DNA of 64,000 bases. Source: Parasediminibacterium sp046546515 (GTDB taxonomy: Bacteria; Bacteroidota; Bacteroidia; Chitinophagales; Chitinophagaceae). The notes under the pieces are model-generated. The model saw only the letters and a list, made by a program, of their open reading frames with translations, had not been told where the DNA came from and ran no database searches. The stretch lies in contig NZ_JBKHKJ010000010.1 of assembly GCF_046546515.1 (NCBI RefSeq), forward strand, positions 87,372 to 151,371, written 5' to 3'. Positions 30,124 to 38,774 of the stretch are shown here, in pieces (position 1 is the first letter of the stretch; every line of letters starts with the position of its first letter). A program made the position numbers and the translations under genes.

Positions 30124-31740
30124 CTAATTCAAATTAAACCGGACACCTTCTTTGTTCTTGGGTATCACTTCGCCTTTAAATATTTTTTTGGTTTCAATTC
30201 TTTGCTTATTGTAAACTTTTAAATTCCTGAAAACCATTTTGGAGCGTAACATGCAGCGGATGGCTATACGCCCAAAATCGAGTACTGGGCCATTGTTGGT
30301 AAACCCATCATCTGTACAATCGAACATGACAACGCCATCAATGGCACCAACCAACTTGTTGTCTATCTGCAAAAACTGGAGCTTGTGCCAAGTATCTTTT
30401 GCCAAAGGCGCACTTCGGGAAGCGAATGCCAATGGATAATTCCATGGTTGTTTCATAAAAGCAGAGTTGTCTAAATCGTTCCGCATATCTCCCATTTCAC
30501 GATAATATTCCCAATGGTAGCTACGTACGTCTTCGCCATAAATCATCACCATGCGCCCACTTTTCCTTAGCGGGTAATCAGCCATAAAATCTTCACGGTT
30601 CATGCCAGAAGCCTGCGTTAACAATAGGCTCAAACCACCCGGGCGCAAAACCTTGTATTCGTATTCCACATACAAATCGCCTTCAAATGGCTTCTTTGTC
30701 CATATATACATTTGAGAATCAAGTACAGCACTATTCATTTCTTTGTTCACTGTTTCTATTAGTAGCCCCTCCTTCGTGATAGCTACTTGCACTGGTTTCC
30801 CTTGAATGTAAAAGCTATCAAGGTCTGTAGGTTTTGTTAGCGGCAGGTTCAATTTTGGTTGCCAACTTGCATCTACTTTCCAAGCAAAGGGCTTTCTGTT
30901 TTTGCCTGCATATACATATTGCAATTCCTGCTCCAAGGCTGCATCGTGTTTGGTATCTTCTTTTTTAAAGAGGCTGTACAATTCTTTTTCAGAAAGGTTA
31001 GTATTGTAAAACTTTATATCACTATAACAAAACGTTGGGTTGCCCAAGTACAAAGATGTGTTTATTGAATCCCGATGTAGTTTAGTAGTCCTATATTGGT
31101 CTTCTTTGCCAATGGATATGCCATTAACATACATGCGGTACTCGTCTTTTTCATAATCCCAAGTAAGGGCAAAATTGTACCATGTACGCCTTTTAAAGCC
31201 AAAATGGCTTACTGAAATCAATGCTTTATGGGGAAGGTTAAATGCGTTCTCGTACAATTTGTCTTTGCCAAAAAGCGCAATCAAATTGGGATGCCAAGCA
31301 TTCATCCAAACCATTTTAAAGTTAGCATTAATAATATCTTGTGGGTCGGCACAATCCGTTAACAAAGGGTACATCGTCCAATAGGGATTGCTAATAGCCA
31401 TGGAAGGTTTTGGGTTGGAAGTACCCAAATCTTCTAATGACATTACCCATAAGGAAACCGTTCCTCTATTGGCTTTTATGTTATGTGCCTTTAATTGCAA
31501 CACGCTGTGGATGCTTGTCATGTTAAGCCCTTCACGGCCATCCAATTTTACTACCCTTGCTGGCCCCTTCAATTGTAGCGATGTTGTATCACTTAAAGAA
31601 AAATCGTTCAGGTAACTAAACGCAGGCTTTTGAGAAAATACCAACGAGCAGACCACGGTGCAACAAATAATTACCAACCAGCTTTTGATAGTTGCCTGTT
31701 TATAAAAAATTGCTGAGCCTTTTGATTTTATTGAACCCAT
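30124..31740 (-). CDS. Secreted two-domain protein: LamG-like plus DUF1961
   Basis: 538 aa. N-terminal hydrophobic segment ~19-35. The first half (~40-260) looks like a concanavalin-type LamG domain (WYNFALTWDYEKDEYRMYVNG, a typical strand pair). The second half carries SGRMVMIYGEDVRSYHWEYY and LDFGRIAIRCMLRS, matching the DUF1961 family, another jelly-roll of unknown activity found with polysaccharide-degrading genes. A glycan-binding or lyase role is inferred. Its gene follows the nucleoside hydrolase start by 16 bp, linking the CAZyme series to the ribose module. Confidence 0.7.
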   Translation of the reverse strand: MGSIKSKGSAIFYKQATIKSWLVIICCTVVCSLVFSQKPAFSYLNDFSLSDTTSLQLKGPARVVKLDGREGLNMTSIHSVLQLKAHNIKANRGTVSLWVMSLEDLGTSNPKPSMAISNPYWTMYPLLTDCADPQDIINANFKMVWMNAWHPNLIALFGKDKLYENAFNLPHKALISVSHFGFKRRTWYNFALTWDYEKDEYRMYVNGISIGKEDQYRTTKLHRDSINTSLYLGNPTFCYSDIKFYNTNLSEKELYSLFKKEDTKHDAALEQELQYVYAGKNRKPFAWKVDASWQPKLNLPLTKPTDLDSFYIQGKPVQVAITKEGLLIETVNKEMNSAVLDSQMYIWTKKPFEGDLYVEYEYKVLRPGGLSLLLTQASGMNREDFMADYPLRKSGRMVMIYGEDVRSYHWEYYREMGDMRNDLDNSAFMKQPWNYPLAFASRSAPLAKDTWHKLQFLQIDNKLVGAIDGVVMFDCTDDGFTNNGPVLDFGRIAIRCMLRSKMVFRNLKVYNKQRIETKKIFKGEVIPKNKEGVRFNLN

Positions 31741-31756
31741 TATTTATTTTTTTTGT

Positions 31757-32692
31757 TTATTTTAAATATTGTAAAAAATCATTCTTCATCAACTGCACAT
31801 TTATTTTATTATATACTTTAATTAACCTTTGCGTGTTTTCAGGTGGTGTTTGCACTCGGGAAATTGTTGCAAATGTGGGTTTCACAAAAGCTTCTACCAA
31901 TGCCAAATCCCACAAAGTACGAATGGTATCTTGTGGGTTTGTTTCTTCCCAGCGTTGCTTCAGCATTTTCTCAACAGGCACATCATCTTTCAAAAACTTG
32001 TATAAATAATCCTTTTTAAATTGGTAGGGAAATGCAATGTTCGTAGGCATTAATACCAAATCAACTGAGGGATTGTCTAGCAAATAATCAAATGCGTTTA
32101 AGTCATTCCTTATATTGAACTCGCTTTTGTTCCATGCCCCTTTTTCAATGTTATATTTTGCACCTAAAGCATAGCAAACTATTTTTTGGGCAATCGAATT
32201 ATCCAATGAAATGGCAGAGGCAATATTGGTTAACGCGCCCAAACTAATGACCACTAATTTTTCATTTTTTGTCAATTTTTTTACCGCTTCAATAATCCCT
32301 TTTGCTGCATCAGAACTTCTAGCTTCTTTGCCACCCCATGCCCGACCCATTTGCCTGTCTGCACCAAGGGGATGAGGGATAGATAATTTCCCCATTGCCT
32401 TTAATAAATCTTCATTTAGTTGCTGGGATATTGCTGCTGTATTTATCCCTTTGGTAGCATATTGATTCCATTTTTCAAAAGCAACCAAATCTGCATTGTT
32501 AAAGTGTGCCGAGCTTACCCCTACCAGTTTAATAGAAGGTTCCCCCAACAACCGAAAAAGAGCATAAATATCATCTGTCTCGTTTCCGGAATCGGCATCC
32601 ACCCAAACCTTTTGCTGTTGCCCATAACAAGGAAAGCAGCAAGTTGCTGCTATCATTGCGATGCCTAATAATTTAAAAAAAGAAATTTTCAT
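31757..32692 (-). CDS. Exported nucleoside hydrolase (IUNH family)
   Basis: 311 aa with a signal peptide (1-24), so periplasmic. The calcium-binding aspartate cluster is VDADSGNETDD (31-41), a longer variant of the usual DxDPGxDD loop, as seen in Bacteroidetes nucleoside hydrolases. It splits nucleosides into ribose and base. Downstream genes encode an RbsU-type permease, an ADP-ribosylglycohydrolase and, at the start of the group, a ribokinase, which together resemble the nucleoside/ribose scavenging (rus) locus described in Bacteroides. Gaps are 16 bp and 47 bp to its neighbours. Confidence 0.87.
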   Translation of the reverse strand: MKISFFKLLGIAMIAATCCFPCYGQQQKVWVDADSGNETDDIYALFRLLGEPSIKLVGVSSAHFNNADLVAFEKWNQYATKGINTAAISQQLNEDLLKAMGKLSIPHPLGADRQMGRAWGGKEARSSDAAKGIIEAVKKLTKNEKLVVISLGALTNIASAISLDNSIAQKIVCYALGAKYNIEKGAWNKSEFNIRNDLNAFDYLLDNPSVDLVLMPTNIAFPYQFKKDYLYKFLKDDVPVEKMLKQRWEETNPQDTIRTLWDLALVEAFVKPTFATISRVQTPPENTQRLIKVYNKINVQLMKNDFLQYLK

Positions 32693-32739
32693 CCTGTCTA
32701 ATAATATTCCTTGTTTTTCTCTACATCCAACACTTTTAC

Positions 32740-33738
32740 CTAATTTTTCGCCATAATAATCAACCCAATACCTATTATATACAGCAATAACATCAAGTAT
32801 AAATTGCGGTAGGTTTTCTTGGAGGCATTAGAAAATTCCTTCCAAATAAAAATGCCCCAAATGGCGGCAATAACGGTGGCGCCTTGACCTAAGCCATAAG
32901 AAATCGCAGGGCCTGCTTTGCCCGAAGCGATGATATTGAAAGACATACCAATATGCCAAATGATACCGCCTAGAATGCCCACCAAATGATCTTTGGCAGA
33001 GCCTTTAAAATAATCGCCGATGCTTAGTTTAGTGCCTGAAAAAGGGAAACGCATCAACAACCCATTAAACAGGAAATTGCTTGCTACCAAGCCAACTGCA
33101 AAAAACACCAAAGCCGTGTATGGCGTTAGCTTGCCAGCTTCAGGCACATCAAAATCTGCTACCATGGATACTGCCACATACTTATAAAAAAAGCCCATCA
33201 ACACACCCGCAATTATGGCAATAACCAATCCTTTTACCGAGAAAGAGGCAGTGCCTTTATTTACTTGCCTGTACGCATTGGCATTCAACAAAATGGCAAC
33301 CGCAATCAATGAAACGCCGCCAAACAACAGCGTAGCATTGCCTTGTGGGTTGCCCAAATAATTTACAATCACGCCCAATATTAAAGCGATGCCGATGCCT
33401 ACGGGAAAGGCTACACTCATGCCAGCCAAGGCGATAGCCGATACCAATAATATATTGGCCAGGTTAAATACGATGCCACCAATAAAGGCAGATATTAAAT
33501 TCGCATTATCAGCCTGCTTCATATCTTCCAAAAATGCCCTGCCAGATGCACCACTGCTACCTATGGTAAACGCCATGATCAACGACAGGATAAGGATGCC
33601 AAAAGCATAATCCCAATAAAACAATTCAAACCGCCAACCCGGGGAACTAAGTTTGGTGGTATTGGCCCAAGACCCCCAGCAAAACATGGTGATGATACAC
33701 AGAAGAATAGCAGTTGAATAAGAATGAATGACAAACAT
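32740..33738 (-). CDS. Ribose/glucose permease of the GRP (RbsU/GlcU) family
   Basis: 332 aa with about ten membrane helices. MFCWGSWANTTKL at the N-terminus and GQGATVIAAIWGIFIWKEF near the C-terminus are typical of the sugar-transport GRP family within the drug/metabolite transporter superfamily. It would bring free ribose across the inner membrane by proton symport. Location directly between nucleoside hydrolase and ADP-ribosylglycohydrolase genes supports ribose as the substrate. Confidence 0.87.
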   Translation of the reverse strand: MFVIHSYSTAILLCIITMFCWGSWANTTKLSSPGWRFELFYWDYAFGILILSLIMAFTIGSSGASGRAFLEDMKQADNANLISAFIGGIVFNLANILLVSAIALAGMSVAFPVGIGIALILGVIVNYLGNPQGNATLLFGGVSLIAVAILLNANAYRQVNKGTASFSVKGLVIAIIAGVLMGFFYKYVAVSMVADFDVPEAGKLTPYTALVFFAVGLVASNFLFNGLLMRFPFSGTKLSIGDYFKGSAKDHLVGILGGIIWHIGMSFNIIASGKAGPAISYGLGQGATVIAAIWGIFIWKEFSNASKKTYRNLYLMLLLYIIGIGLIIMAKN

Positions 33739-33760
33739 GGTTGTATATTATTTAAGATGT

Positions 33761-35335
33761 TTATTGTAAAGCAATTTTTTTCCAATAGGCATTGCCCACC
33801 AGCTTATCGGTTAAATCAACATTTTGAAAGAGGCGCAGCATTACATTTTTGCCTTTATATTTTGATAAGTCAATGGCAATCGTTTGCCATTTTCCTACTT
33901 CTTCATTAGATGTTACTAACTTAGTAAGTACCTTATCATTGTCAACCAATACCCGCAGTTCCCAGTACTTTTTGTTCTCTGCTGCTACGTTTAATACAAG
34001 GCTATCATTGGCTCCCACAGCTATATTTTTATACAAATACATGCCCCTTGCAGGAATGGCAGGGAAGGTTATCAAAGCCCCATCCTCCACATAAGTACCT
34101 TTTCGGGAATGTACTATTTGCCAGCTAGTATCCCAATTTTGCAACATGCCGCTTACCGTAAACAACTCGGCTGGCTGGGTAATGATTGGCTGGTTGCCCG
34201 GCACTTGCAGCACGCCATCTTTTATGGAAACACCATTGTCTTTTAAAATACCCATACCTACTTTCACGGTTCGCTCTGCCAAGACAGATATGCTTTGGTC
34301 AACAGGAGGTAGTGGGTGGGTATCGCCCATAAACTCGCCTTTAATGCGGTTGTGCAAGCCGTCCAATAAATTTTGCGGTATAGATTTCAACCCATACATG
34401 GCCGCAATGGCAGCACCTGCACTGGCTGCATTGCAATCAGCATCGGTGTTGTCGCCTGCGGTACAGGCAAGGTTGAGTGTCTTTAAAAAATCGCCATCGC
34501 CCTTTAGCAAGCAAGTGGCAATAATGCCGCCATTGGCCACTGCATTGTTGGGCATAGGATACTCGCCTCTCCATCTTTGTTCTATCTGCTCAAATATATT
34601 TTCGGCACTTTCCCCTTTTTTTACTAAGCCCAATACCATATCCACACATTGCCTGTAAGGCGAGCTTTTGTCAATTAAACTCGCCGCTTTTTCTACTACT
34701 AACGTCCTATTGGTTTCGTTGAAAGCGGTACTGATAAGACCAGCAACAAAAACAGCAGCATCTACTCCTTCGGCATAGCCGTTTACATGGCAATAATACC
34801 TAGCCAGCTTTCCCGCCAAATTGGGCATACCGGGCGCCAAGGCTCCATATACATCCGATGAAAACTGTGGGCCAATGGTAAAATACAACCTATTATGCGT
34901 GGGATACCCGCTCATTGGGGCTTTTATTCCTTTGAGCATTGCCCATTTGGCCATTTTGCTGGAACCCCAAACCCCACAGGAGTCTTTCAGCCATTGTTCG
35001 CCCAATTGTTCCACCGTCATGTGCATGCCATATTTTTCAAAAGCTTTTATGGTAATCATTTCGTAGTACCAGTCATCGTCAACATAGGCATAAGCTAATT
35101 TTTTAGGGAAAGTATCTACCCATTTCACCGACCGTTCGTTATTTTCAAATTGCACGCCTATAATCTGGCAGATGATTTGGCTTGCCCATATTGCATGTAC
35201 TTTATCCGTGTATTCCGATGGTGCTAGTTTAAAAACCACTGTGCCTTTCCCTGTGTTTGGGATATGTTTTATCGACTGCGCCATTAAAGGTGCAGCTAAT
35301 AAAACACAAGCAATAAGTGGTATTATTTTTTTCAT
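33761..35335 (-). CDS. Exported ADP-ribosylglycohydrolase family protein
   Basis: About 524 aa. ATG 35335 (MKKIIPLIACVLL) is preferred over ATG 35350, because it gives a normal signal peptide. Residues ~20-375 form the all-alpha ADP-ribosylglycohydrolase domain. The metal-site aspartates are visible as YVDDDWYYE near the start and TAGDNTDADCNAASAGAAIAAMYG in the middle. The C-terminal ~120 residues form a beta-sandwich, possibly glycan-binding. In the Bacteroides rus locus a protein of this type is thought to free ribose from ribosides. The 57-bp gap to the ribokinase gene upstream supports co-transcription. Confidence 0.85.
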   Translation of the reverse strand: MKKIIPLIACVLLAAPLMAQSIKHIPNTGKGTVVFKLAPSEYTDKVHAIWASQIICQIIGVQFENNERSVKWVDTFPKKLAYAYVDDDWYYEMITIKAFEKYGMHMTVEQLGEQWLKDSCGVWGSSKMAKWAMLKGIKAPMSGYPTHNRLYFTIGPQFSSDVYGALAPGMPNLAGKLARYYCHVNGYAEGVDAAVFVAGLISTAFNETNRTLVVEKAASLIDKSSPYRQCVDMVLGLVKKGESAENIFEQIEQRWRGEYPMPNNAVANGGIIATCLLKGDGDFLKTLNLACTAGDNTDADCNAASAGAAIAAMYGLKSIPQNLLDGLHNRIKGEFMGDTHPLPPVDQSISVLAERTVKVGMGILKDNGVSIKDGVLQVPGNQPIITQPAELFTVSGMLQNWDTSWQIVHSRKGTYVEDGALITFPAIPARGMYLYKNIAVGANDSLVLNVAAENKKYWELRVLVDNDKVLTKLVTSNEEVGKWQTIAIDLSKYKGKNVMLRLFQNVDLTDKLVGNAYWKKIALQ

Positions 35336-35392
35336 AAGTGGCAGTTGCAATTCTTCCTAAAACCTTAGAGGGTTTGTTTGTAGGATTGTGTA

Positions 35393-36316
35393 CTATCTGG
35401 TTAAAACTTCGGTTGTCTCTATTTCATCCCTCACAGGTGCAGAAGTTTGCGCCCCCATCTTGGTAACAGATACAGAAGCTGCCTTGCAGGCAAACACCAC
35501 TGCATCGTGCCAGCCTTTGCCTTCGGCCAATGCCACAACCAACGCCCCGTTGAACACATCGCCTGCGGCCGTAGTATCTATTGCTTTTACTTGAAAAGAC
35601 GCTACGATGCCTTCATATCCCTCACAATCCACATAAGCCCCTTTGCTGCCCAAGGTGATGATTACGTTTTGTACTCCCCTTGCTTTAAAAATAGCGGCAG
35701 CTTCTTTTGCTGTTTCCTCATTGGTTACTTCAATACCCGTAAGCAGTTCCGCTTCGCTTTCGTTTGGGGTAATTAAGAAAAGTCCTTCGTAAACTGTAGT
35801 GGGTAACTGGGCTGCCGGGGCTGGGTTTAGGATCAATTTCTTTTTATAGCCAACCGCATAAGCGGAAAGGTATTCTACCACGGGCAATGGGGTTTCCAAT
35901 TGGGTTATCAGCCAATCGGCGTTTTCTAAAATAAAATCAGCGTTTTCAATATCTTTTACAGACAGCAATGCATTGGCACCAGAAGCAACAACAATGCAAT
36001 TTTCGCCCTGCCCGTTTACGGTAATCACCGCTACGCCTGTAGGAGCTTGCCCGTCTTGTAAAATGCCTTCTGTTTCTATCCCTTCCTTGGCATAATGCTG
36101 TATGGCTTCGCTGCCAAAGGCATCGTTGCCCACCTTGCAGATAAAACTAACATCGCCACCCAGCCTTGCAGCGGCTACTGCTTGGTTAGCGCCTTTGCCA
36201 CCTTGGAAAACAAAAAAATCACCACCTAAAATGGTTTCCCCCGGCTTTGGGAACCTTTCTGTTTTTAATACCATGTCAGTGTTGGAACTGCCTATAACTA
36301 CTATTTTATTTGCCAT
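35393..36316 (-). CDS. rbsK: Ribokinase
   Basis: 307 aa, usual PfkB-family length. GGKGANQA (39-46) is the first PfkB signature region and DTTAAGDVFNGAL holds the anion hole and catalytic Asp. No signal peptide, so it works in the cytoplasm, phosphorylating ribose to ribose 5-phosphate with ATP. It is the most upstream gene of the ribose module; the 127-bp gap upstream may hold a promoter, but no clear TAnnTTTG box was found. Confidence 0.93.
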   Translation of the reverse strand: MANKIVVIGSSNTDMVLKTERFPKPGETILGGDFFVFQGGKGANQAVAAARLGGDVSFICKVGNDAFGSEAIQHYAKEGIETEGILQDGQAPTGVAVITVNGQGENCIVVASGANALLSVKDIENADFILENADWLITQLETPLPVVEYLSAYAVGYKKKLILNPAPAAQLPTTVYEGLFLITPNESEAELLTGIEVTNEETAKEAAAIFKARGVQNVIITLGSKGAYVDCEGYEGIVASFQVKAIDTTAAGDVFNGALVVALAEGKGWHDAVVFACKAASVSVTKMGAQTSAPVRDEIETTEVLTR

Positions 36317-36443
36317 TGTATTTTTATTGAATGATTTTCAAACTATATTTTCTGAATTTGGATTTGCAGGATGAAAGGAGTTCCCATCGTATTTACAATC
36401 CTGCCCACCCTACAATCCTATAGATCCTAATTCAGACTATCCT

Positions 36444-37505
36444 TTACGGTTTCTTGCCCTTCCACAACTTAAAATCATCCCAATAAACCTGCAAGGTTTT
36501 GCCCTGCCCTTTCATAAAAGCCACCAATTCTTTGGAAGTATATAATTTCATTGGACTAAATTCAGTAACACCATCTGGGTTGGGGTCTTTGGGGTTTTGG
36601 GTGTATCCGGTTACGTCAAACACTACCTTTTTAGCTCCTCCATCTGGCGTAATAGCCATGTAATAACGGCCTGTTTGTTTGTCCCCTTCCTTGTAATAGC
36701 AATCCATCGTAAACCATTTGCCCACAGGCACTTTCACGTTGGTATTATGCCCTTTCCATACTTCCCTGTGTACGGAATCCTCTGCATTGAGTATAAAATT
36801 TAAATCGCTAGTGGCAGCAGTAGGCTTGCCGATGCCAAGCGTTACCCTGAAACCGTATTTTTCATTCTCGTGCCACCAACCATTGTTCCAGTATTCGGCT
36901 ATGGTAAGCCACTTTATGGTATCGGGGTATTTCCTAAGTGCATTGAAATCATTGGGGAGGAATACCCTTACAGAATGGTAAAATTCCTTGTACCCATGTT
37001 TTATGTTATAAATGTCTGTTTGTATGCGGGCTTTTACTTGGTGTTCTGATGCCTCCCAGGAATCGTTCAGCCAAAAAGCCAGCACTTGGTTGTTGGGGTT
37101 ACCCGGCTCGGGGATAATTTTTACGTTTCGTTTGGTGGGGTCCCCGCCTGTGTATTCTATCAAAAATTGCCCGGCATCGGGGTTGTTGTCTAGGTCTTTC
37201 ACCCAATCACTTTTTTCGGCGAGTGTGGTATCTTTCCCAACAATATCGTCGATGGCATAATGGGGGGTAATAAAACTAGGTATCGTTTTTATATTGGTAA
37301 CCACTTTCGAACTGCCTTCAAAGCCCGTTTGAAAAATAAGTTGCCCATTGTCGGTAGCATTAACAGTTGCACTAGTTGCTACATGGTTTTTGTTGCCTGC
37401 ACAAGCAGCTAGCATGGCTATACCCAGCAAAGCAACAGCACACCAAGCCCCAACCAATTTGAAGGAACGAAATTTTTCACATGCAAGCCCAATCATTACT
37501 TTCAT
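36444..37505 (-). CDS. Jelly-roll lipoprotein, polysaccharide-lyase-like
   Basis: 353 aa. A hydrophobic segment ends in the lipobox LAAC with Cys35, so the mature protein is a lipoprotein. The remainder is beta-rich and concanavalin-like: NDSWEASEHQVKARIQT, SVRVFLPNDF, VPVGKWFTMDCYYKEGD, and a final VYWDDFKLWKG. This arrangement is common in alginate- or heparin-lyase-like and glycan-binding proteins, but I cannot place it in a named PL family. It is the first gene of the long minus-strand series after a 1.27-kb gap, so transcription of the ribose and CAZyme genes may begin near here. Confidence 0.65.
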   Translation of the reverse strand: MKVMIGLACEKFRSFKLVGAWCAVALLGIAMLAACAGNKNHVATSATVNATDNGQLIFQTGFEGSSKVVTNIKTIPSFITPHYAIDDIVGKDTTLAEKSDWVKDLDNNPDAGQFLIEYTGGDPTKRNVKIIPEPGNPNNQVLAFWLNDSWEASEHQVKARIQTDIYNIKHGYKEFYHSVRVFLPNDFNALRKYPDTIKWLTIAEYWNNGWWHENEKYGFRVTLGIGKPTAATSDLNFILNAEDSVHREVWKGHNTNVKVPVGKWFTMDCYYKEGDKQTGRYYMAITPDGGAKKVVFDVTGYTQNPKDPNPDGVTEFSPMKLYTSKELVAFMKGQGKTLQVYWDDFKLWKGKKP

Positions 37506-38426
37506 TCCAATTATTTAATCAATACTATATTTTGGGTTTTTGCTAATCCAATCATATTGCAATCCCCTGCAAAGCTTCCATTCAATCACCTACACGTATG
37601 GATAGTAGGCTTACTTCCAAAATATTTTGGCTTTCAGCCTACGATATGCCTTCTTTTCAATCTTATCTGTATGCAAATACATACTTGGTATTTACCAGCC
37701 TTCTATACGCTTTACTATACAAATATTATCAACCTAACAAGCACATTATCATTGTTCATCACTACCCTATCCCACTGCAATTATTCTTGCAGCACCTATT
37801 CCATATATAAGACTGTTTTTATTGGCTAGAGTACTATTTTTAATAGTATATTTTTAAACTTATTCTTTTTTTCCATAGAATAAACAAGCAGCACCCATCT
37901 AATAAAACAAATCGCATCCAACTCAATGGTATATTCTCTAGTTTTTACCGCTTCTAACATGCTGTAACAAGGCTTCCGAATACTAAGGATGGTATGACTA
38001 TTTTAGGTTTTCTTGGGTTTTAAGCCAATGCAGTGTTTCAATAACCCTCTAAATACCCTCCATAAAAATACATAACGCAACCATCCCTATAATAAGACAA
38101 GAAAAAAGGGAAATACCCTTAGGAATACGTTCAAAATAACTTTCCAACTTTTCCTGATAAGGCTTTTTCAATTTTTAACCCAGTCGCACTATTCTTTGCA
38201 TCCTTTGTCTAAACCCTTTGTGTTCTTTGGGATTAAACAACTTTTTTTTAAATAATATCCTAGTTTCACTGGACTGTGACGTTAGGCTTCGCAACTATAA
38301 AAGCATACAATTTCAAATAGATTTGATGTAGTAAACAACCTGACTAAAGCATAAACGCCAAAAGATTGCAGCAGCCTTCAAATTTTCAAGTATCCTCGGC
38401 TAACGGAAAAAAAATAACAAAAAAAG
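37506..38426. other. Intergenic region without a recognisable gene
   Basis: A/T-rich sequence upstream of the lipoprotein gene. Short open frames exist but show no family features or codon regularity. No TAnnTTTG box was found facing the lipoprotein gene. Phrases such as ctttgtgttctttgggatt resemble decayed intergenic repeats seen elsewhere in the window. Confidence 0.5.
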
Positions 38427-38449
38427 GCTGCCACCCTTTAGGTAACAGC
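38427..38449 (-). terminator. Rho-independent terminator-like hairpin
   Basis: GCTG...CAGC stem with an inner ACC/GGT. Read on the minus strand it is followed by a long U-rich run (plus-strand A-run 38407-38425). A T-run on the other side (38451-38456) could also serve the plus strand. It may end the GH2 transcript, about 330 nt after its stop. Confidence 0.6.
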
Positions 38450-38466
38450 GTTTTTTAACCCAGACA

Positions 38467-38502
38467 TTGCAGTTGACTTCGTTATGAAAGGCTCAACTGC
38501 AA
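38467..38502. other. Strong 10-bp hairpin in GH2 3' region
   Basis: TTGCAGTTGA (38467-38476) and TCAACTGCAA (38493-38502) are perfect complements around a 16-nt loop. It lies between the GH2 stop and the terminator-like hairpin, and may be part of a structured 3' UTR or small RNA. Confidence 0.6.
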
Positions 38503-38725
38503 TAAAGACGAGTATTTGAGCCGAATTTTTGGTCGAAAACATAGAGTACTATGGCAAGGCCAAAAAATCAAGCAAATGCTTGTGTTTGAAGTAGTTGGGG
38601 CTTGCAATAGATTTCAACTTCAAAATCCGGGTTAAAAGTATTTACTGCAAGCATTAAGAAGTAAACGCCGCTTTCTTTATTTGAAAGGAAGCAATTAAAC
38701 TAGCAGCCTCCGTGATTTGTAAAGA

Positions 38726-38761
38726 CCCGCTCGGCGTATTCTCCCGACTACGCGGAGCGGG
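38726..38761. repeat. REP-like hairpin (GCGTA...TACGC inside CCCGCTC...GAGCGGG)
   Basis: Two nested perfect stems, CCCGCTC/GAGCGGG and GCGTA/TACGC, separated by one mismatch. The minus-strand sequence resembles the hairpin at 47368-47385 (CGTAG..GGAG..TACGCC..AGC), so both belong to one dispersed palindrome family. Confidence 0.65.
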
Positions 38762-38774
38762 GGCAATGATTATT

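Noticed and set aside
37557..37829. Plus-strand 90-codon frame in the 1.27-kb gap
   Set aside because: Irregular composition, no recognisable domain, no promoter box; treated as chance.
38427..38761. tmRNA or RNase P RNA
   Set aside because: No tag reading frame, no alanine-tRNA-like ends and no P4 helix motifs could be found; only hairpins remain.
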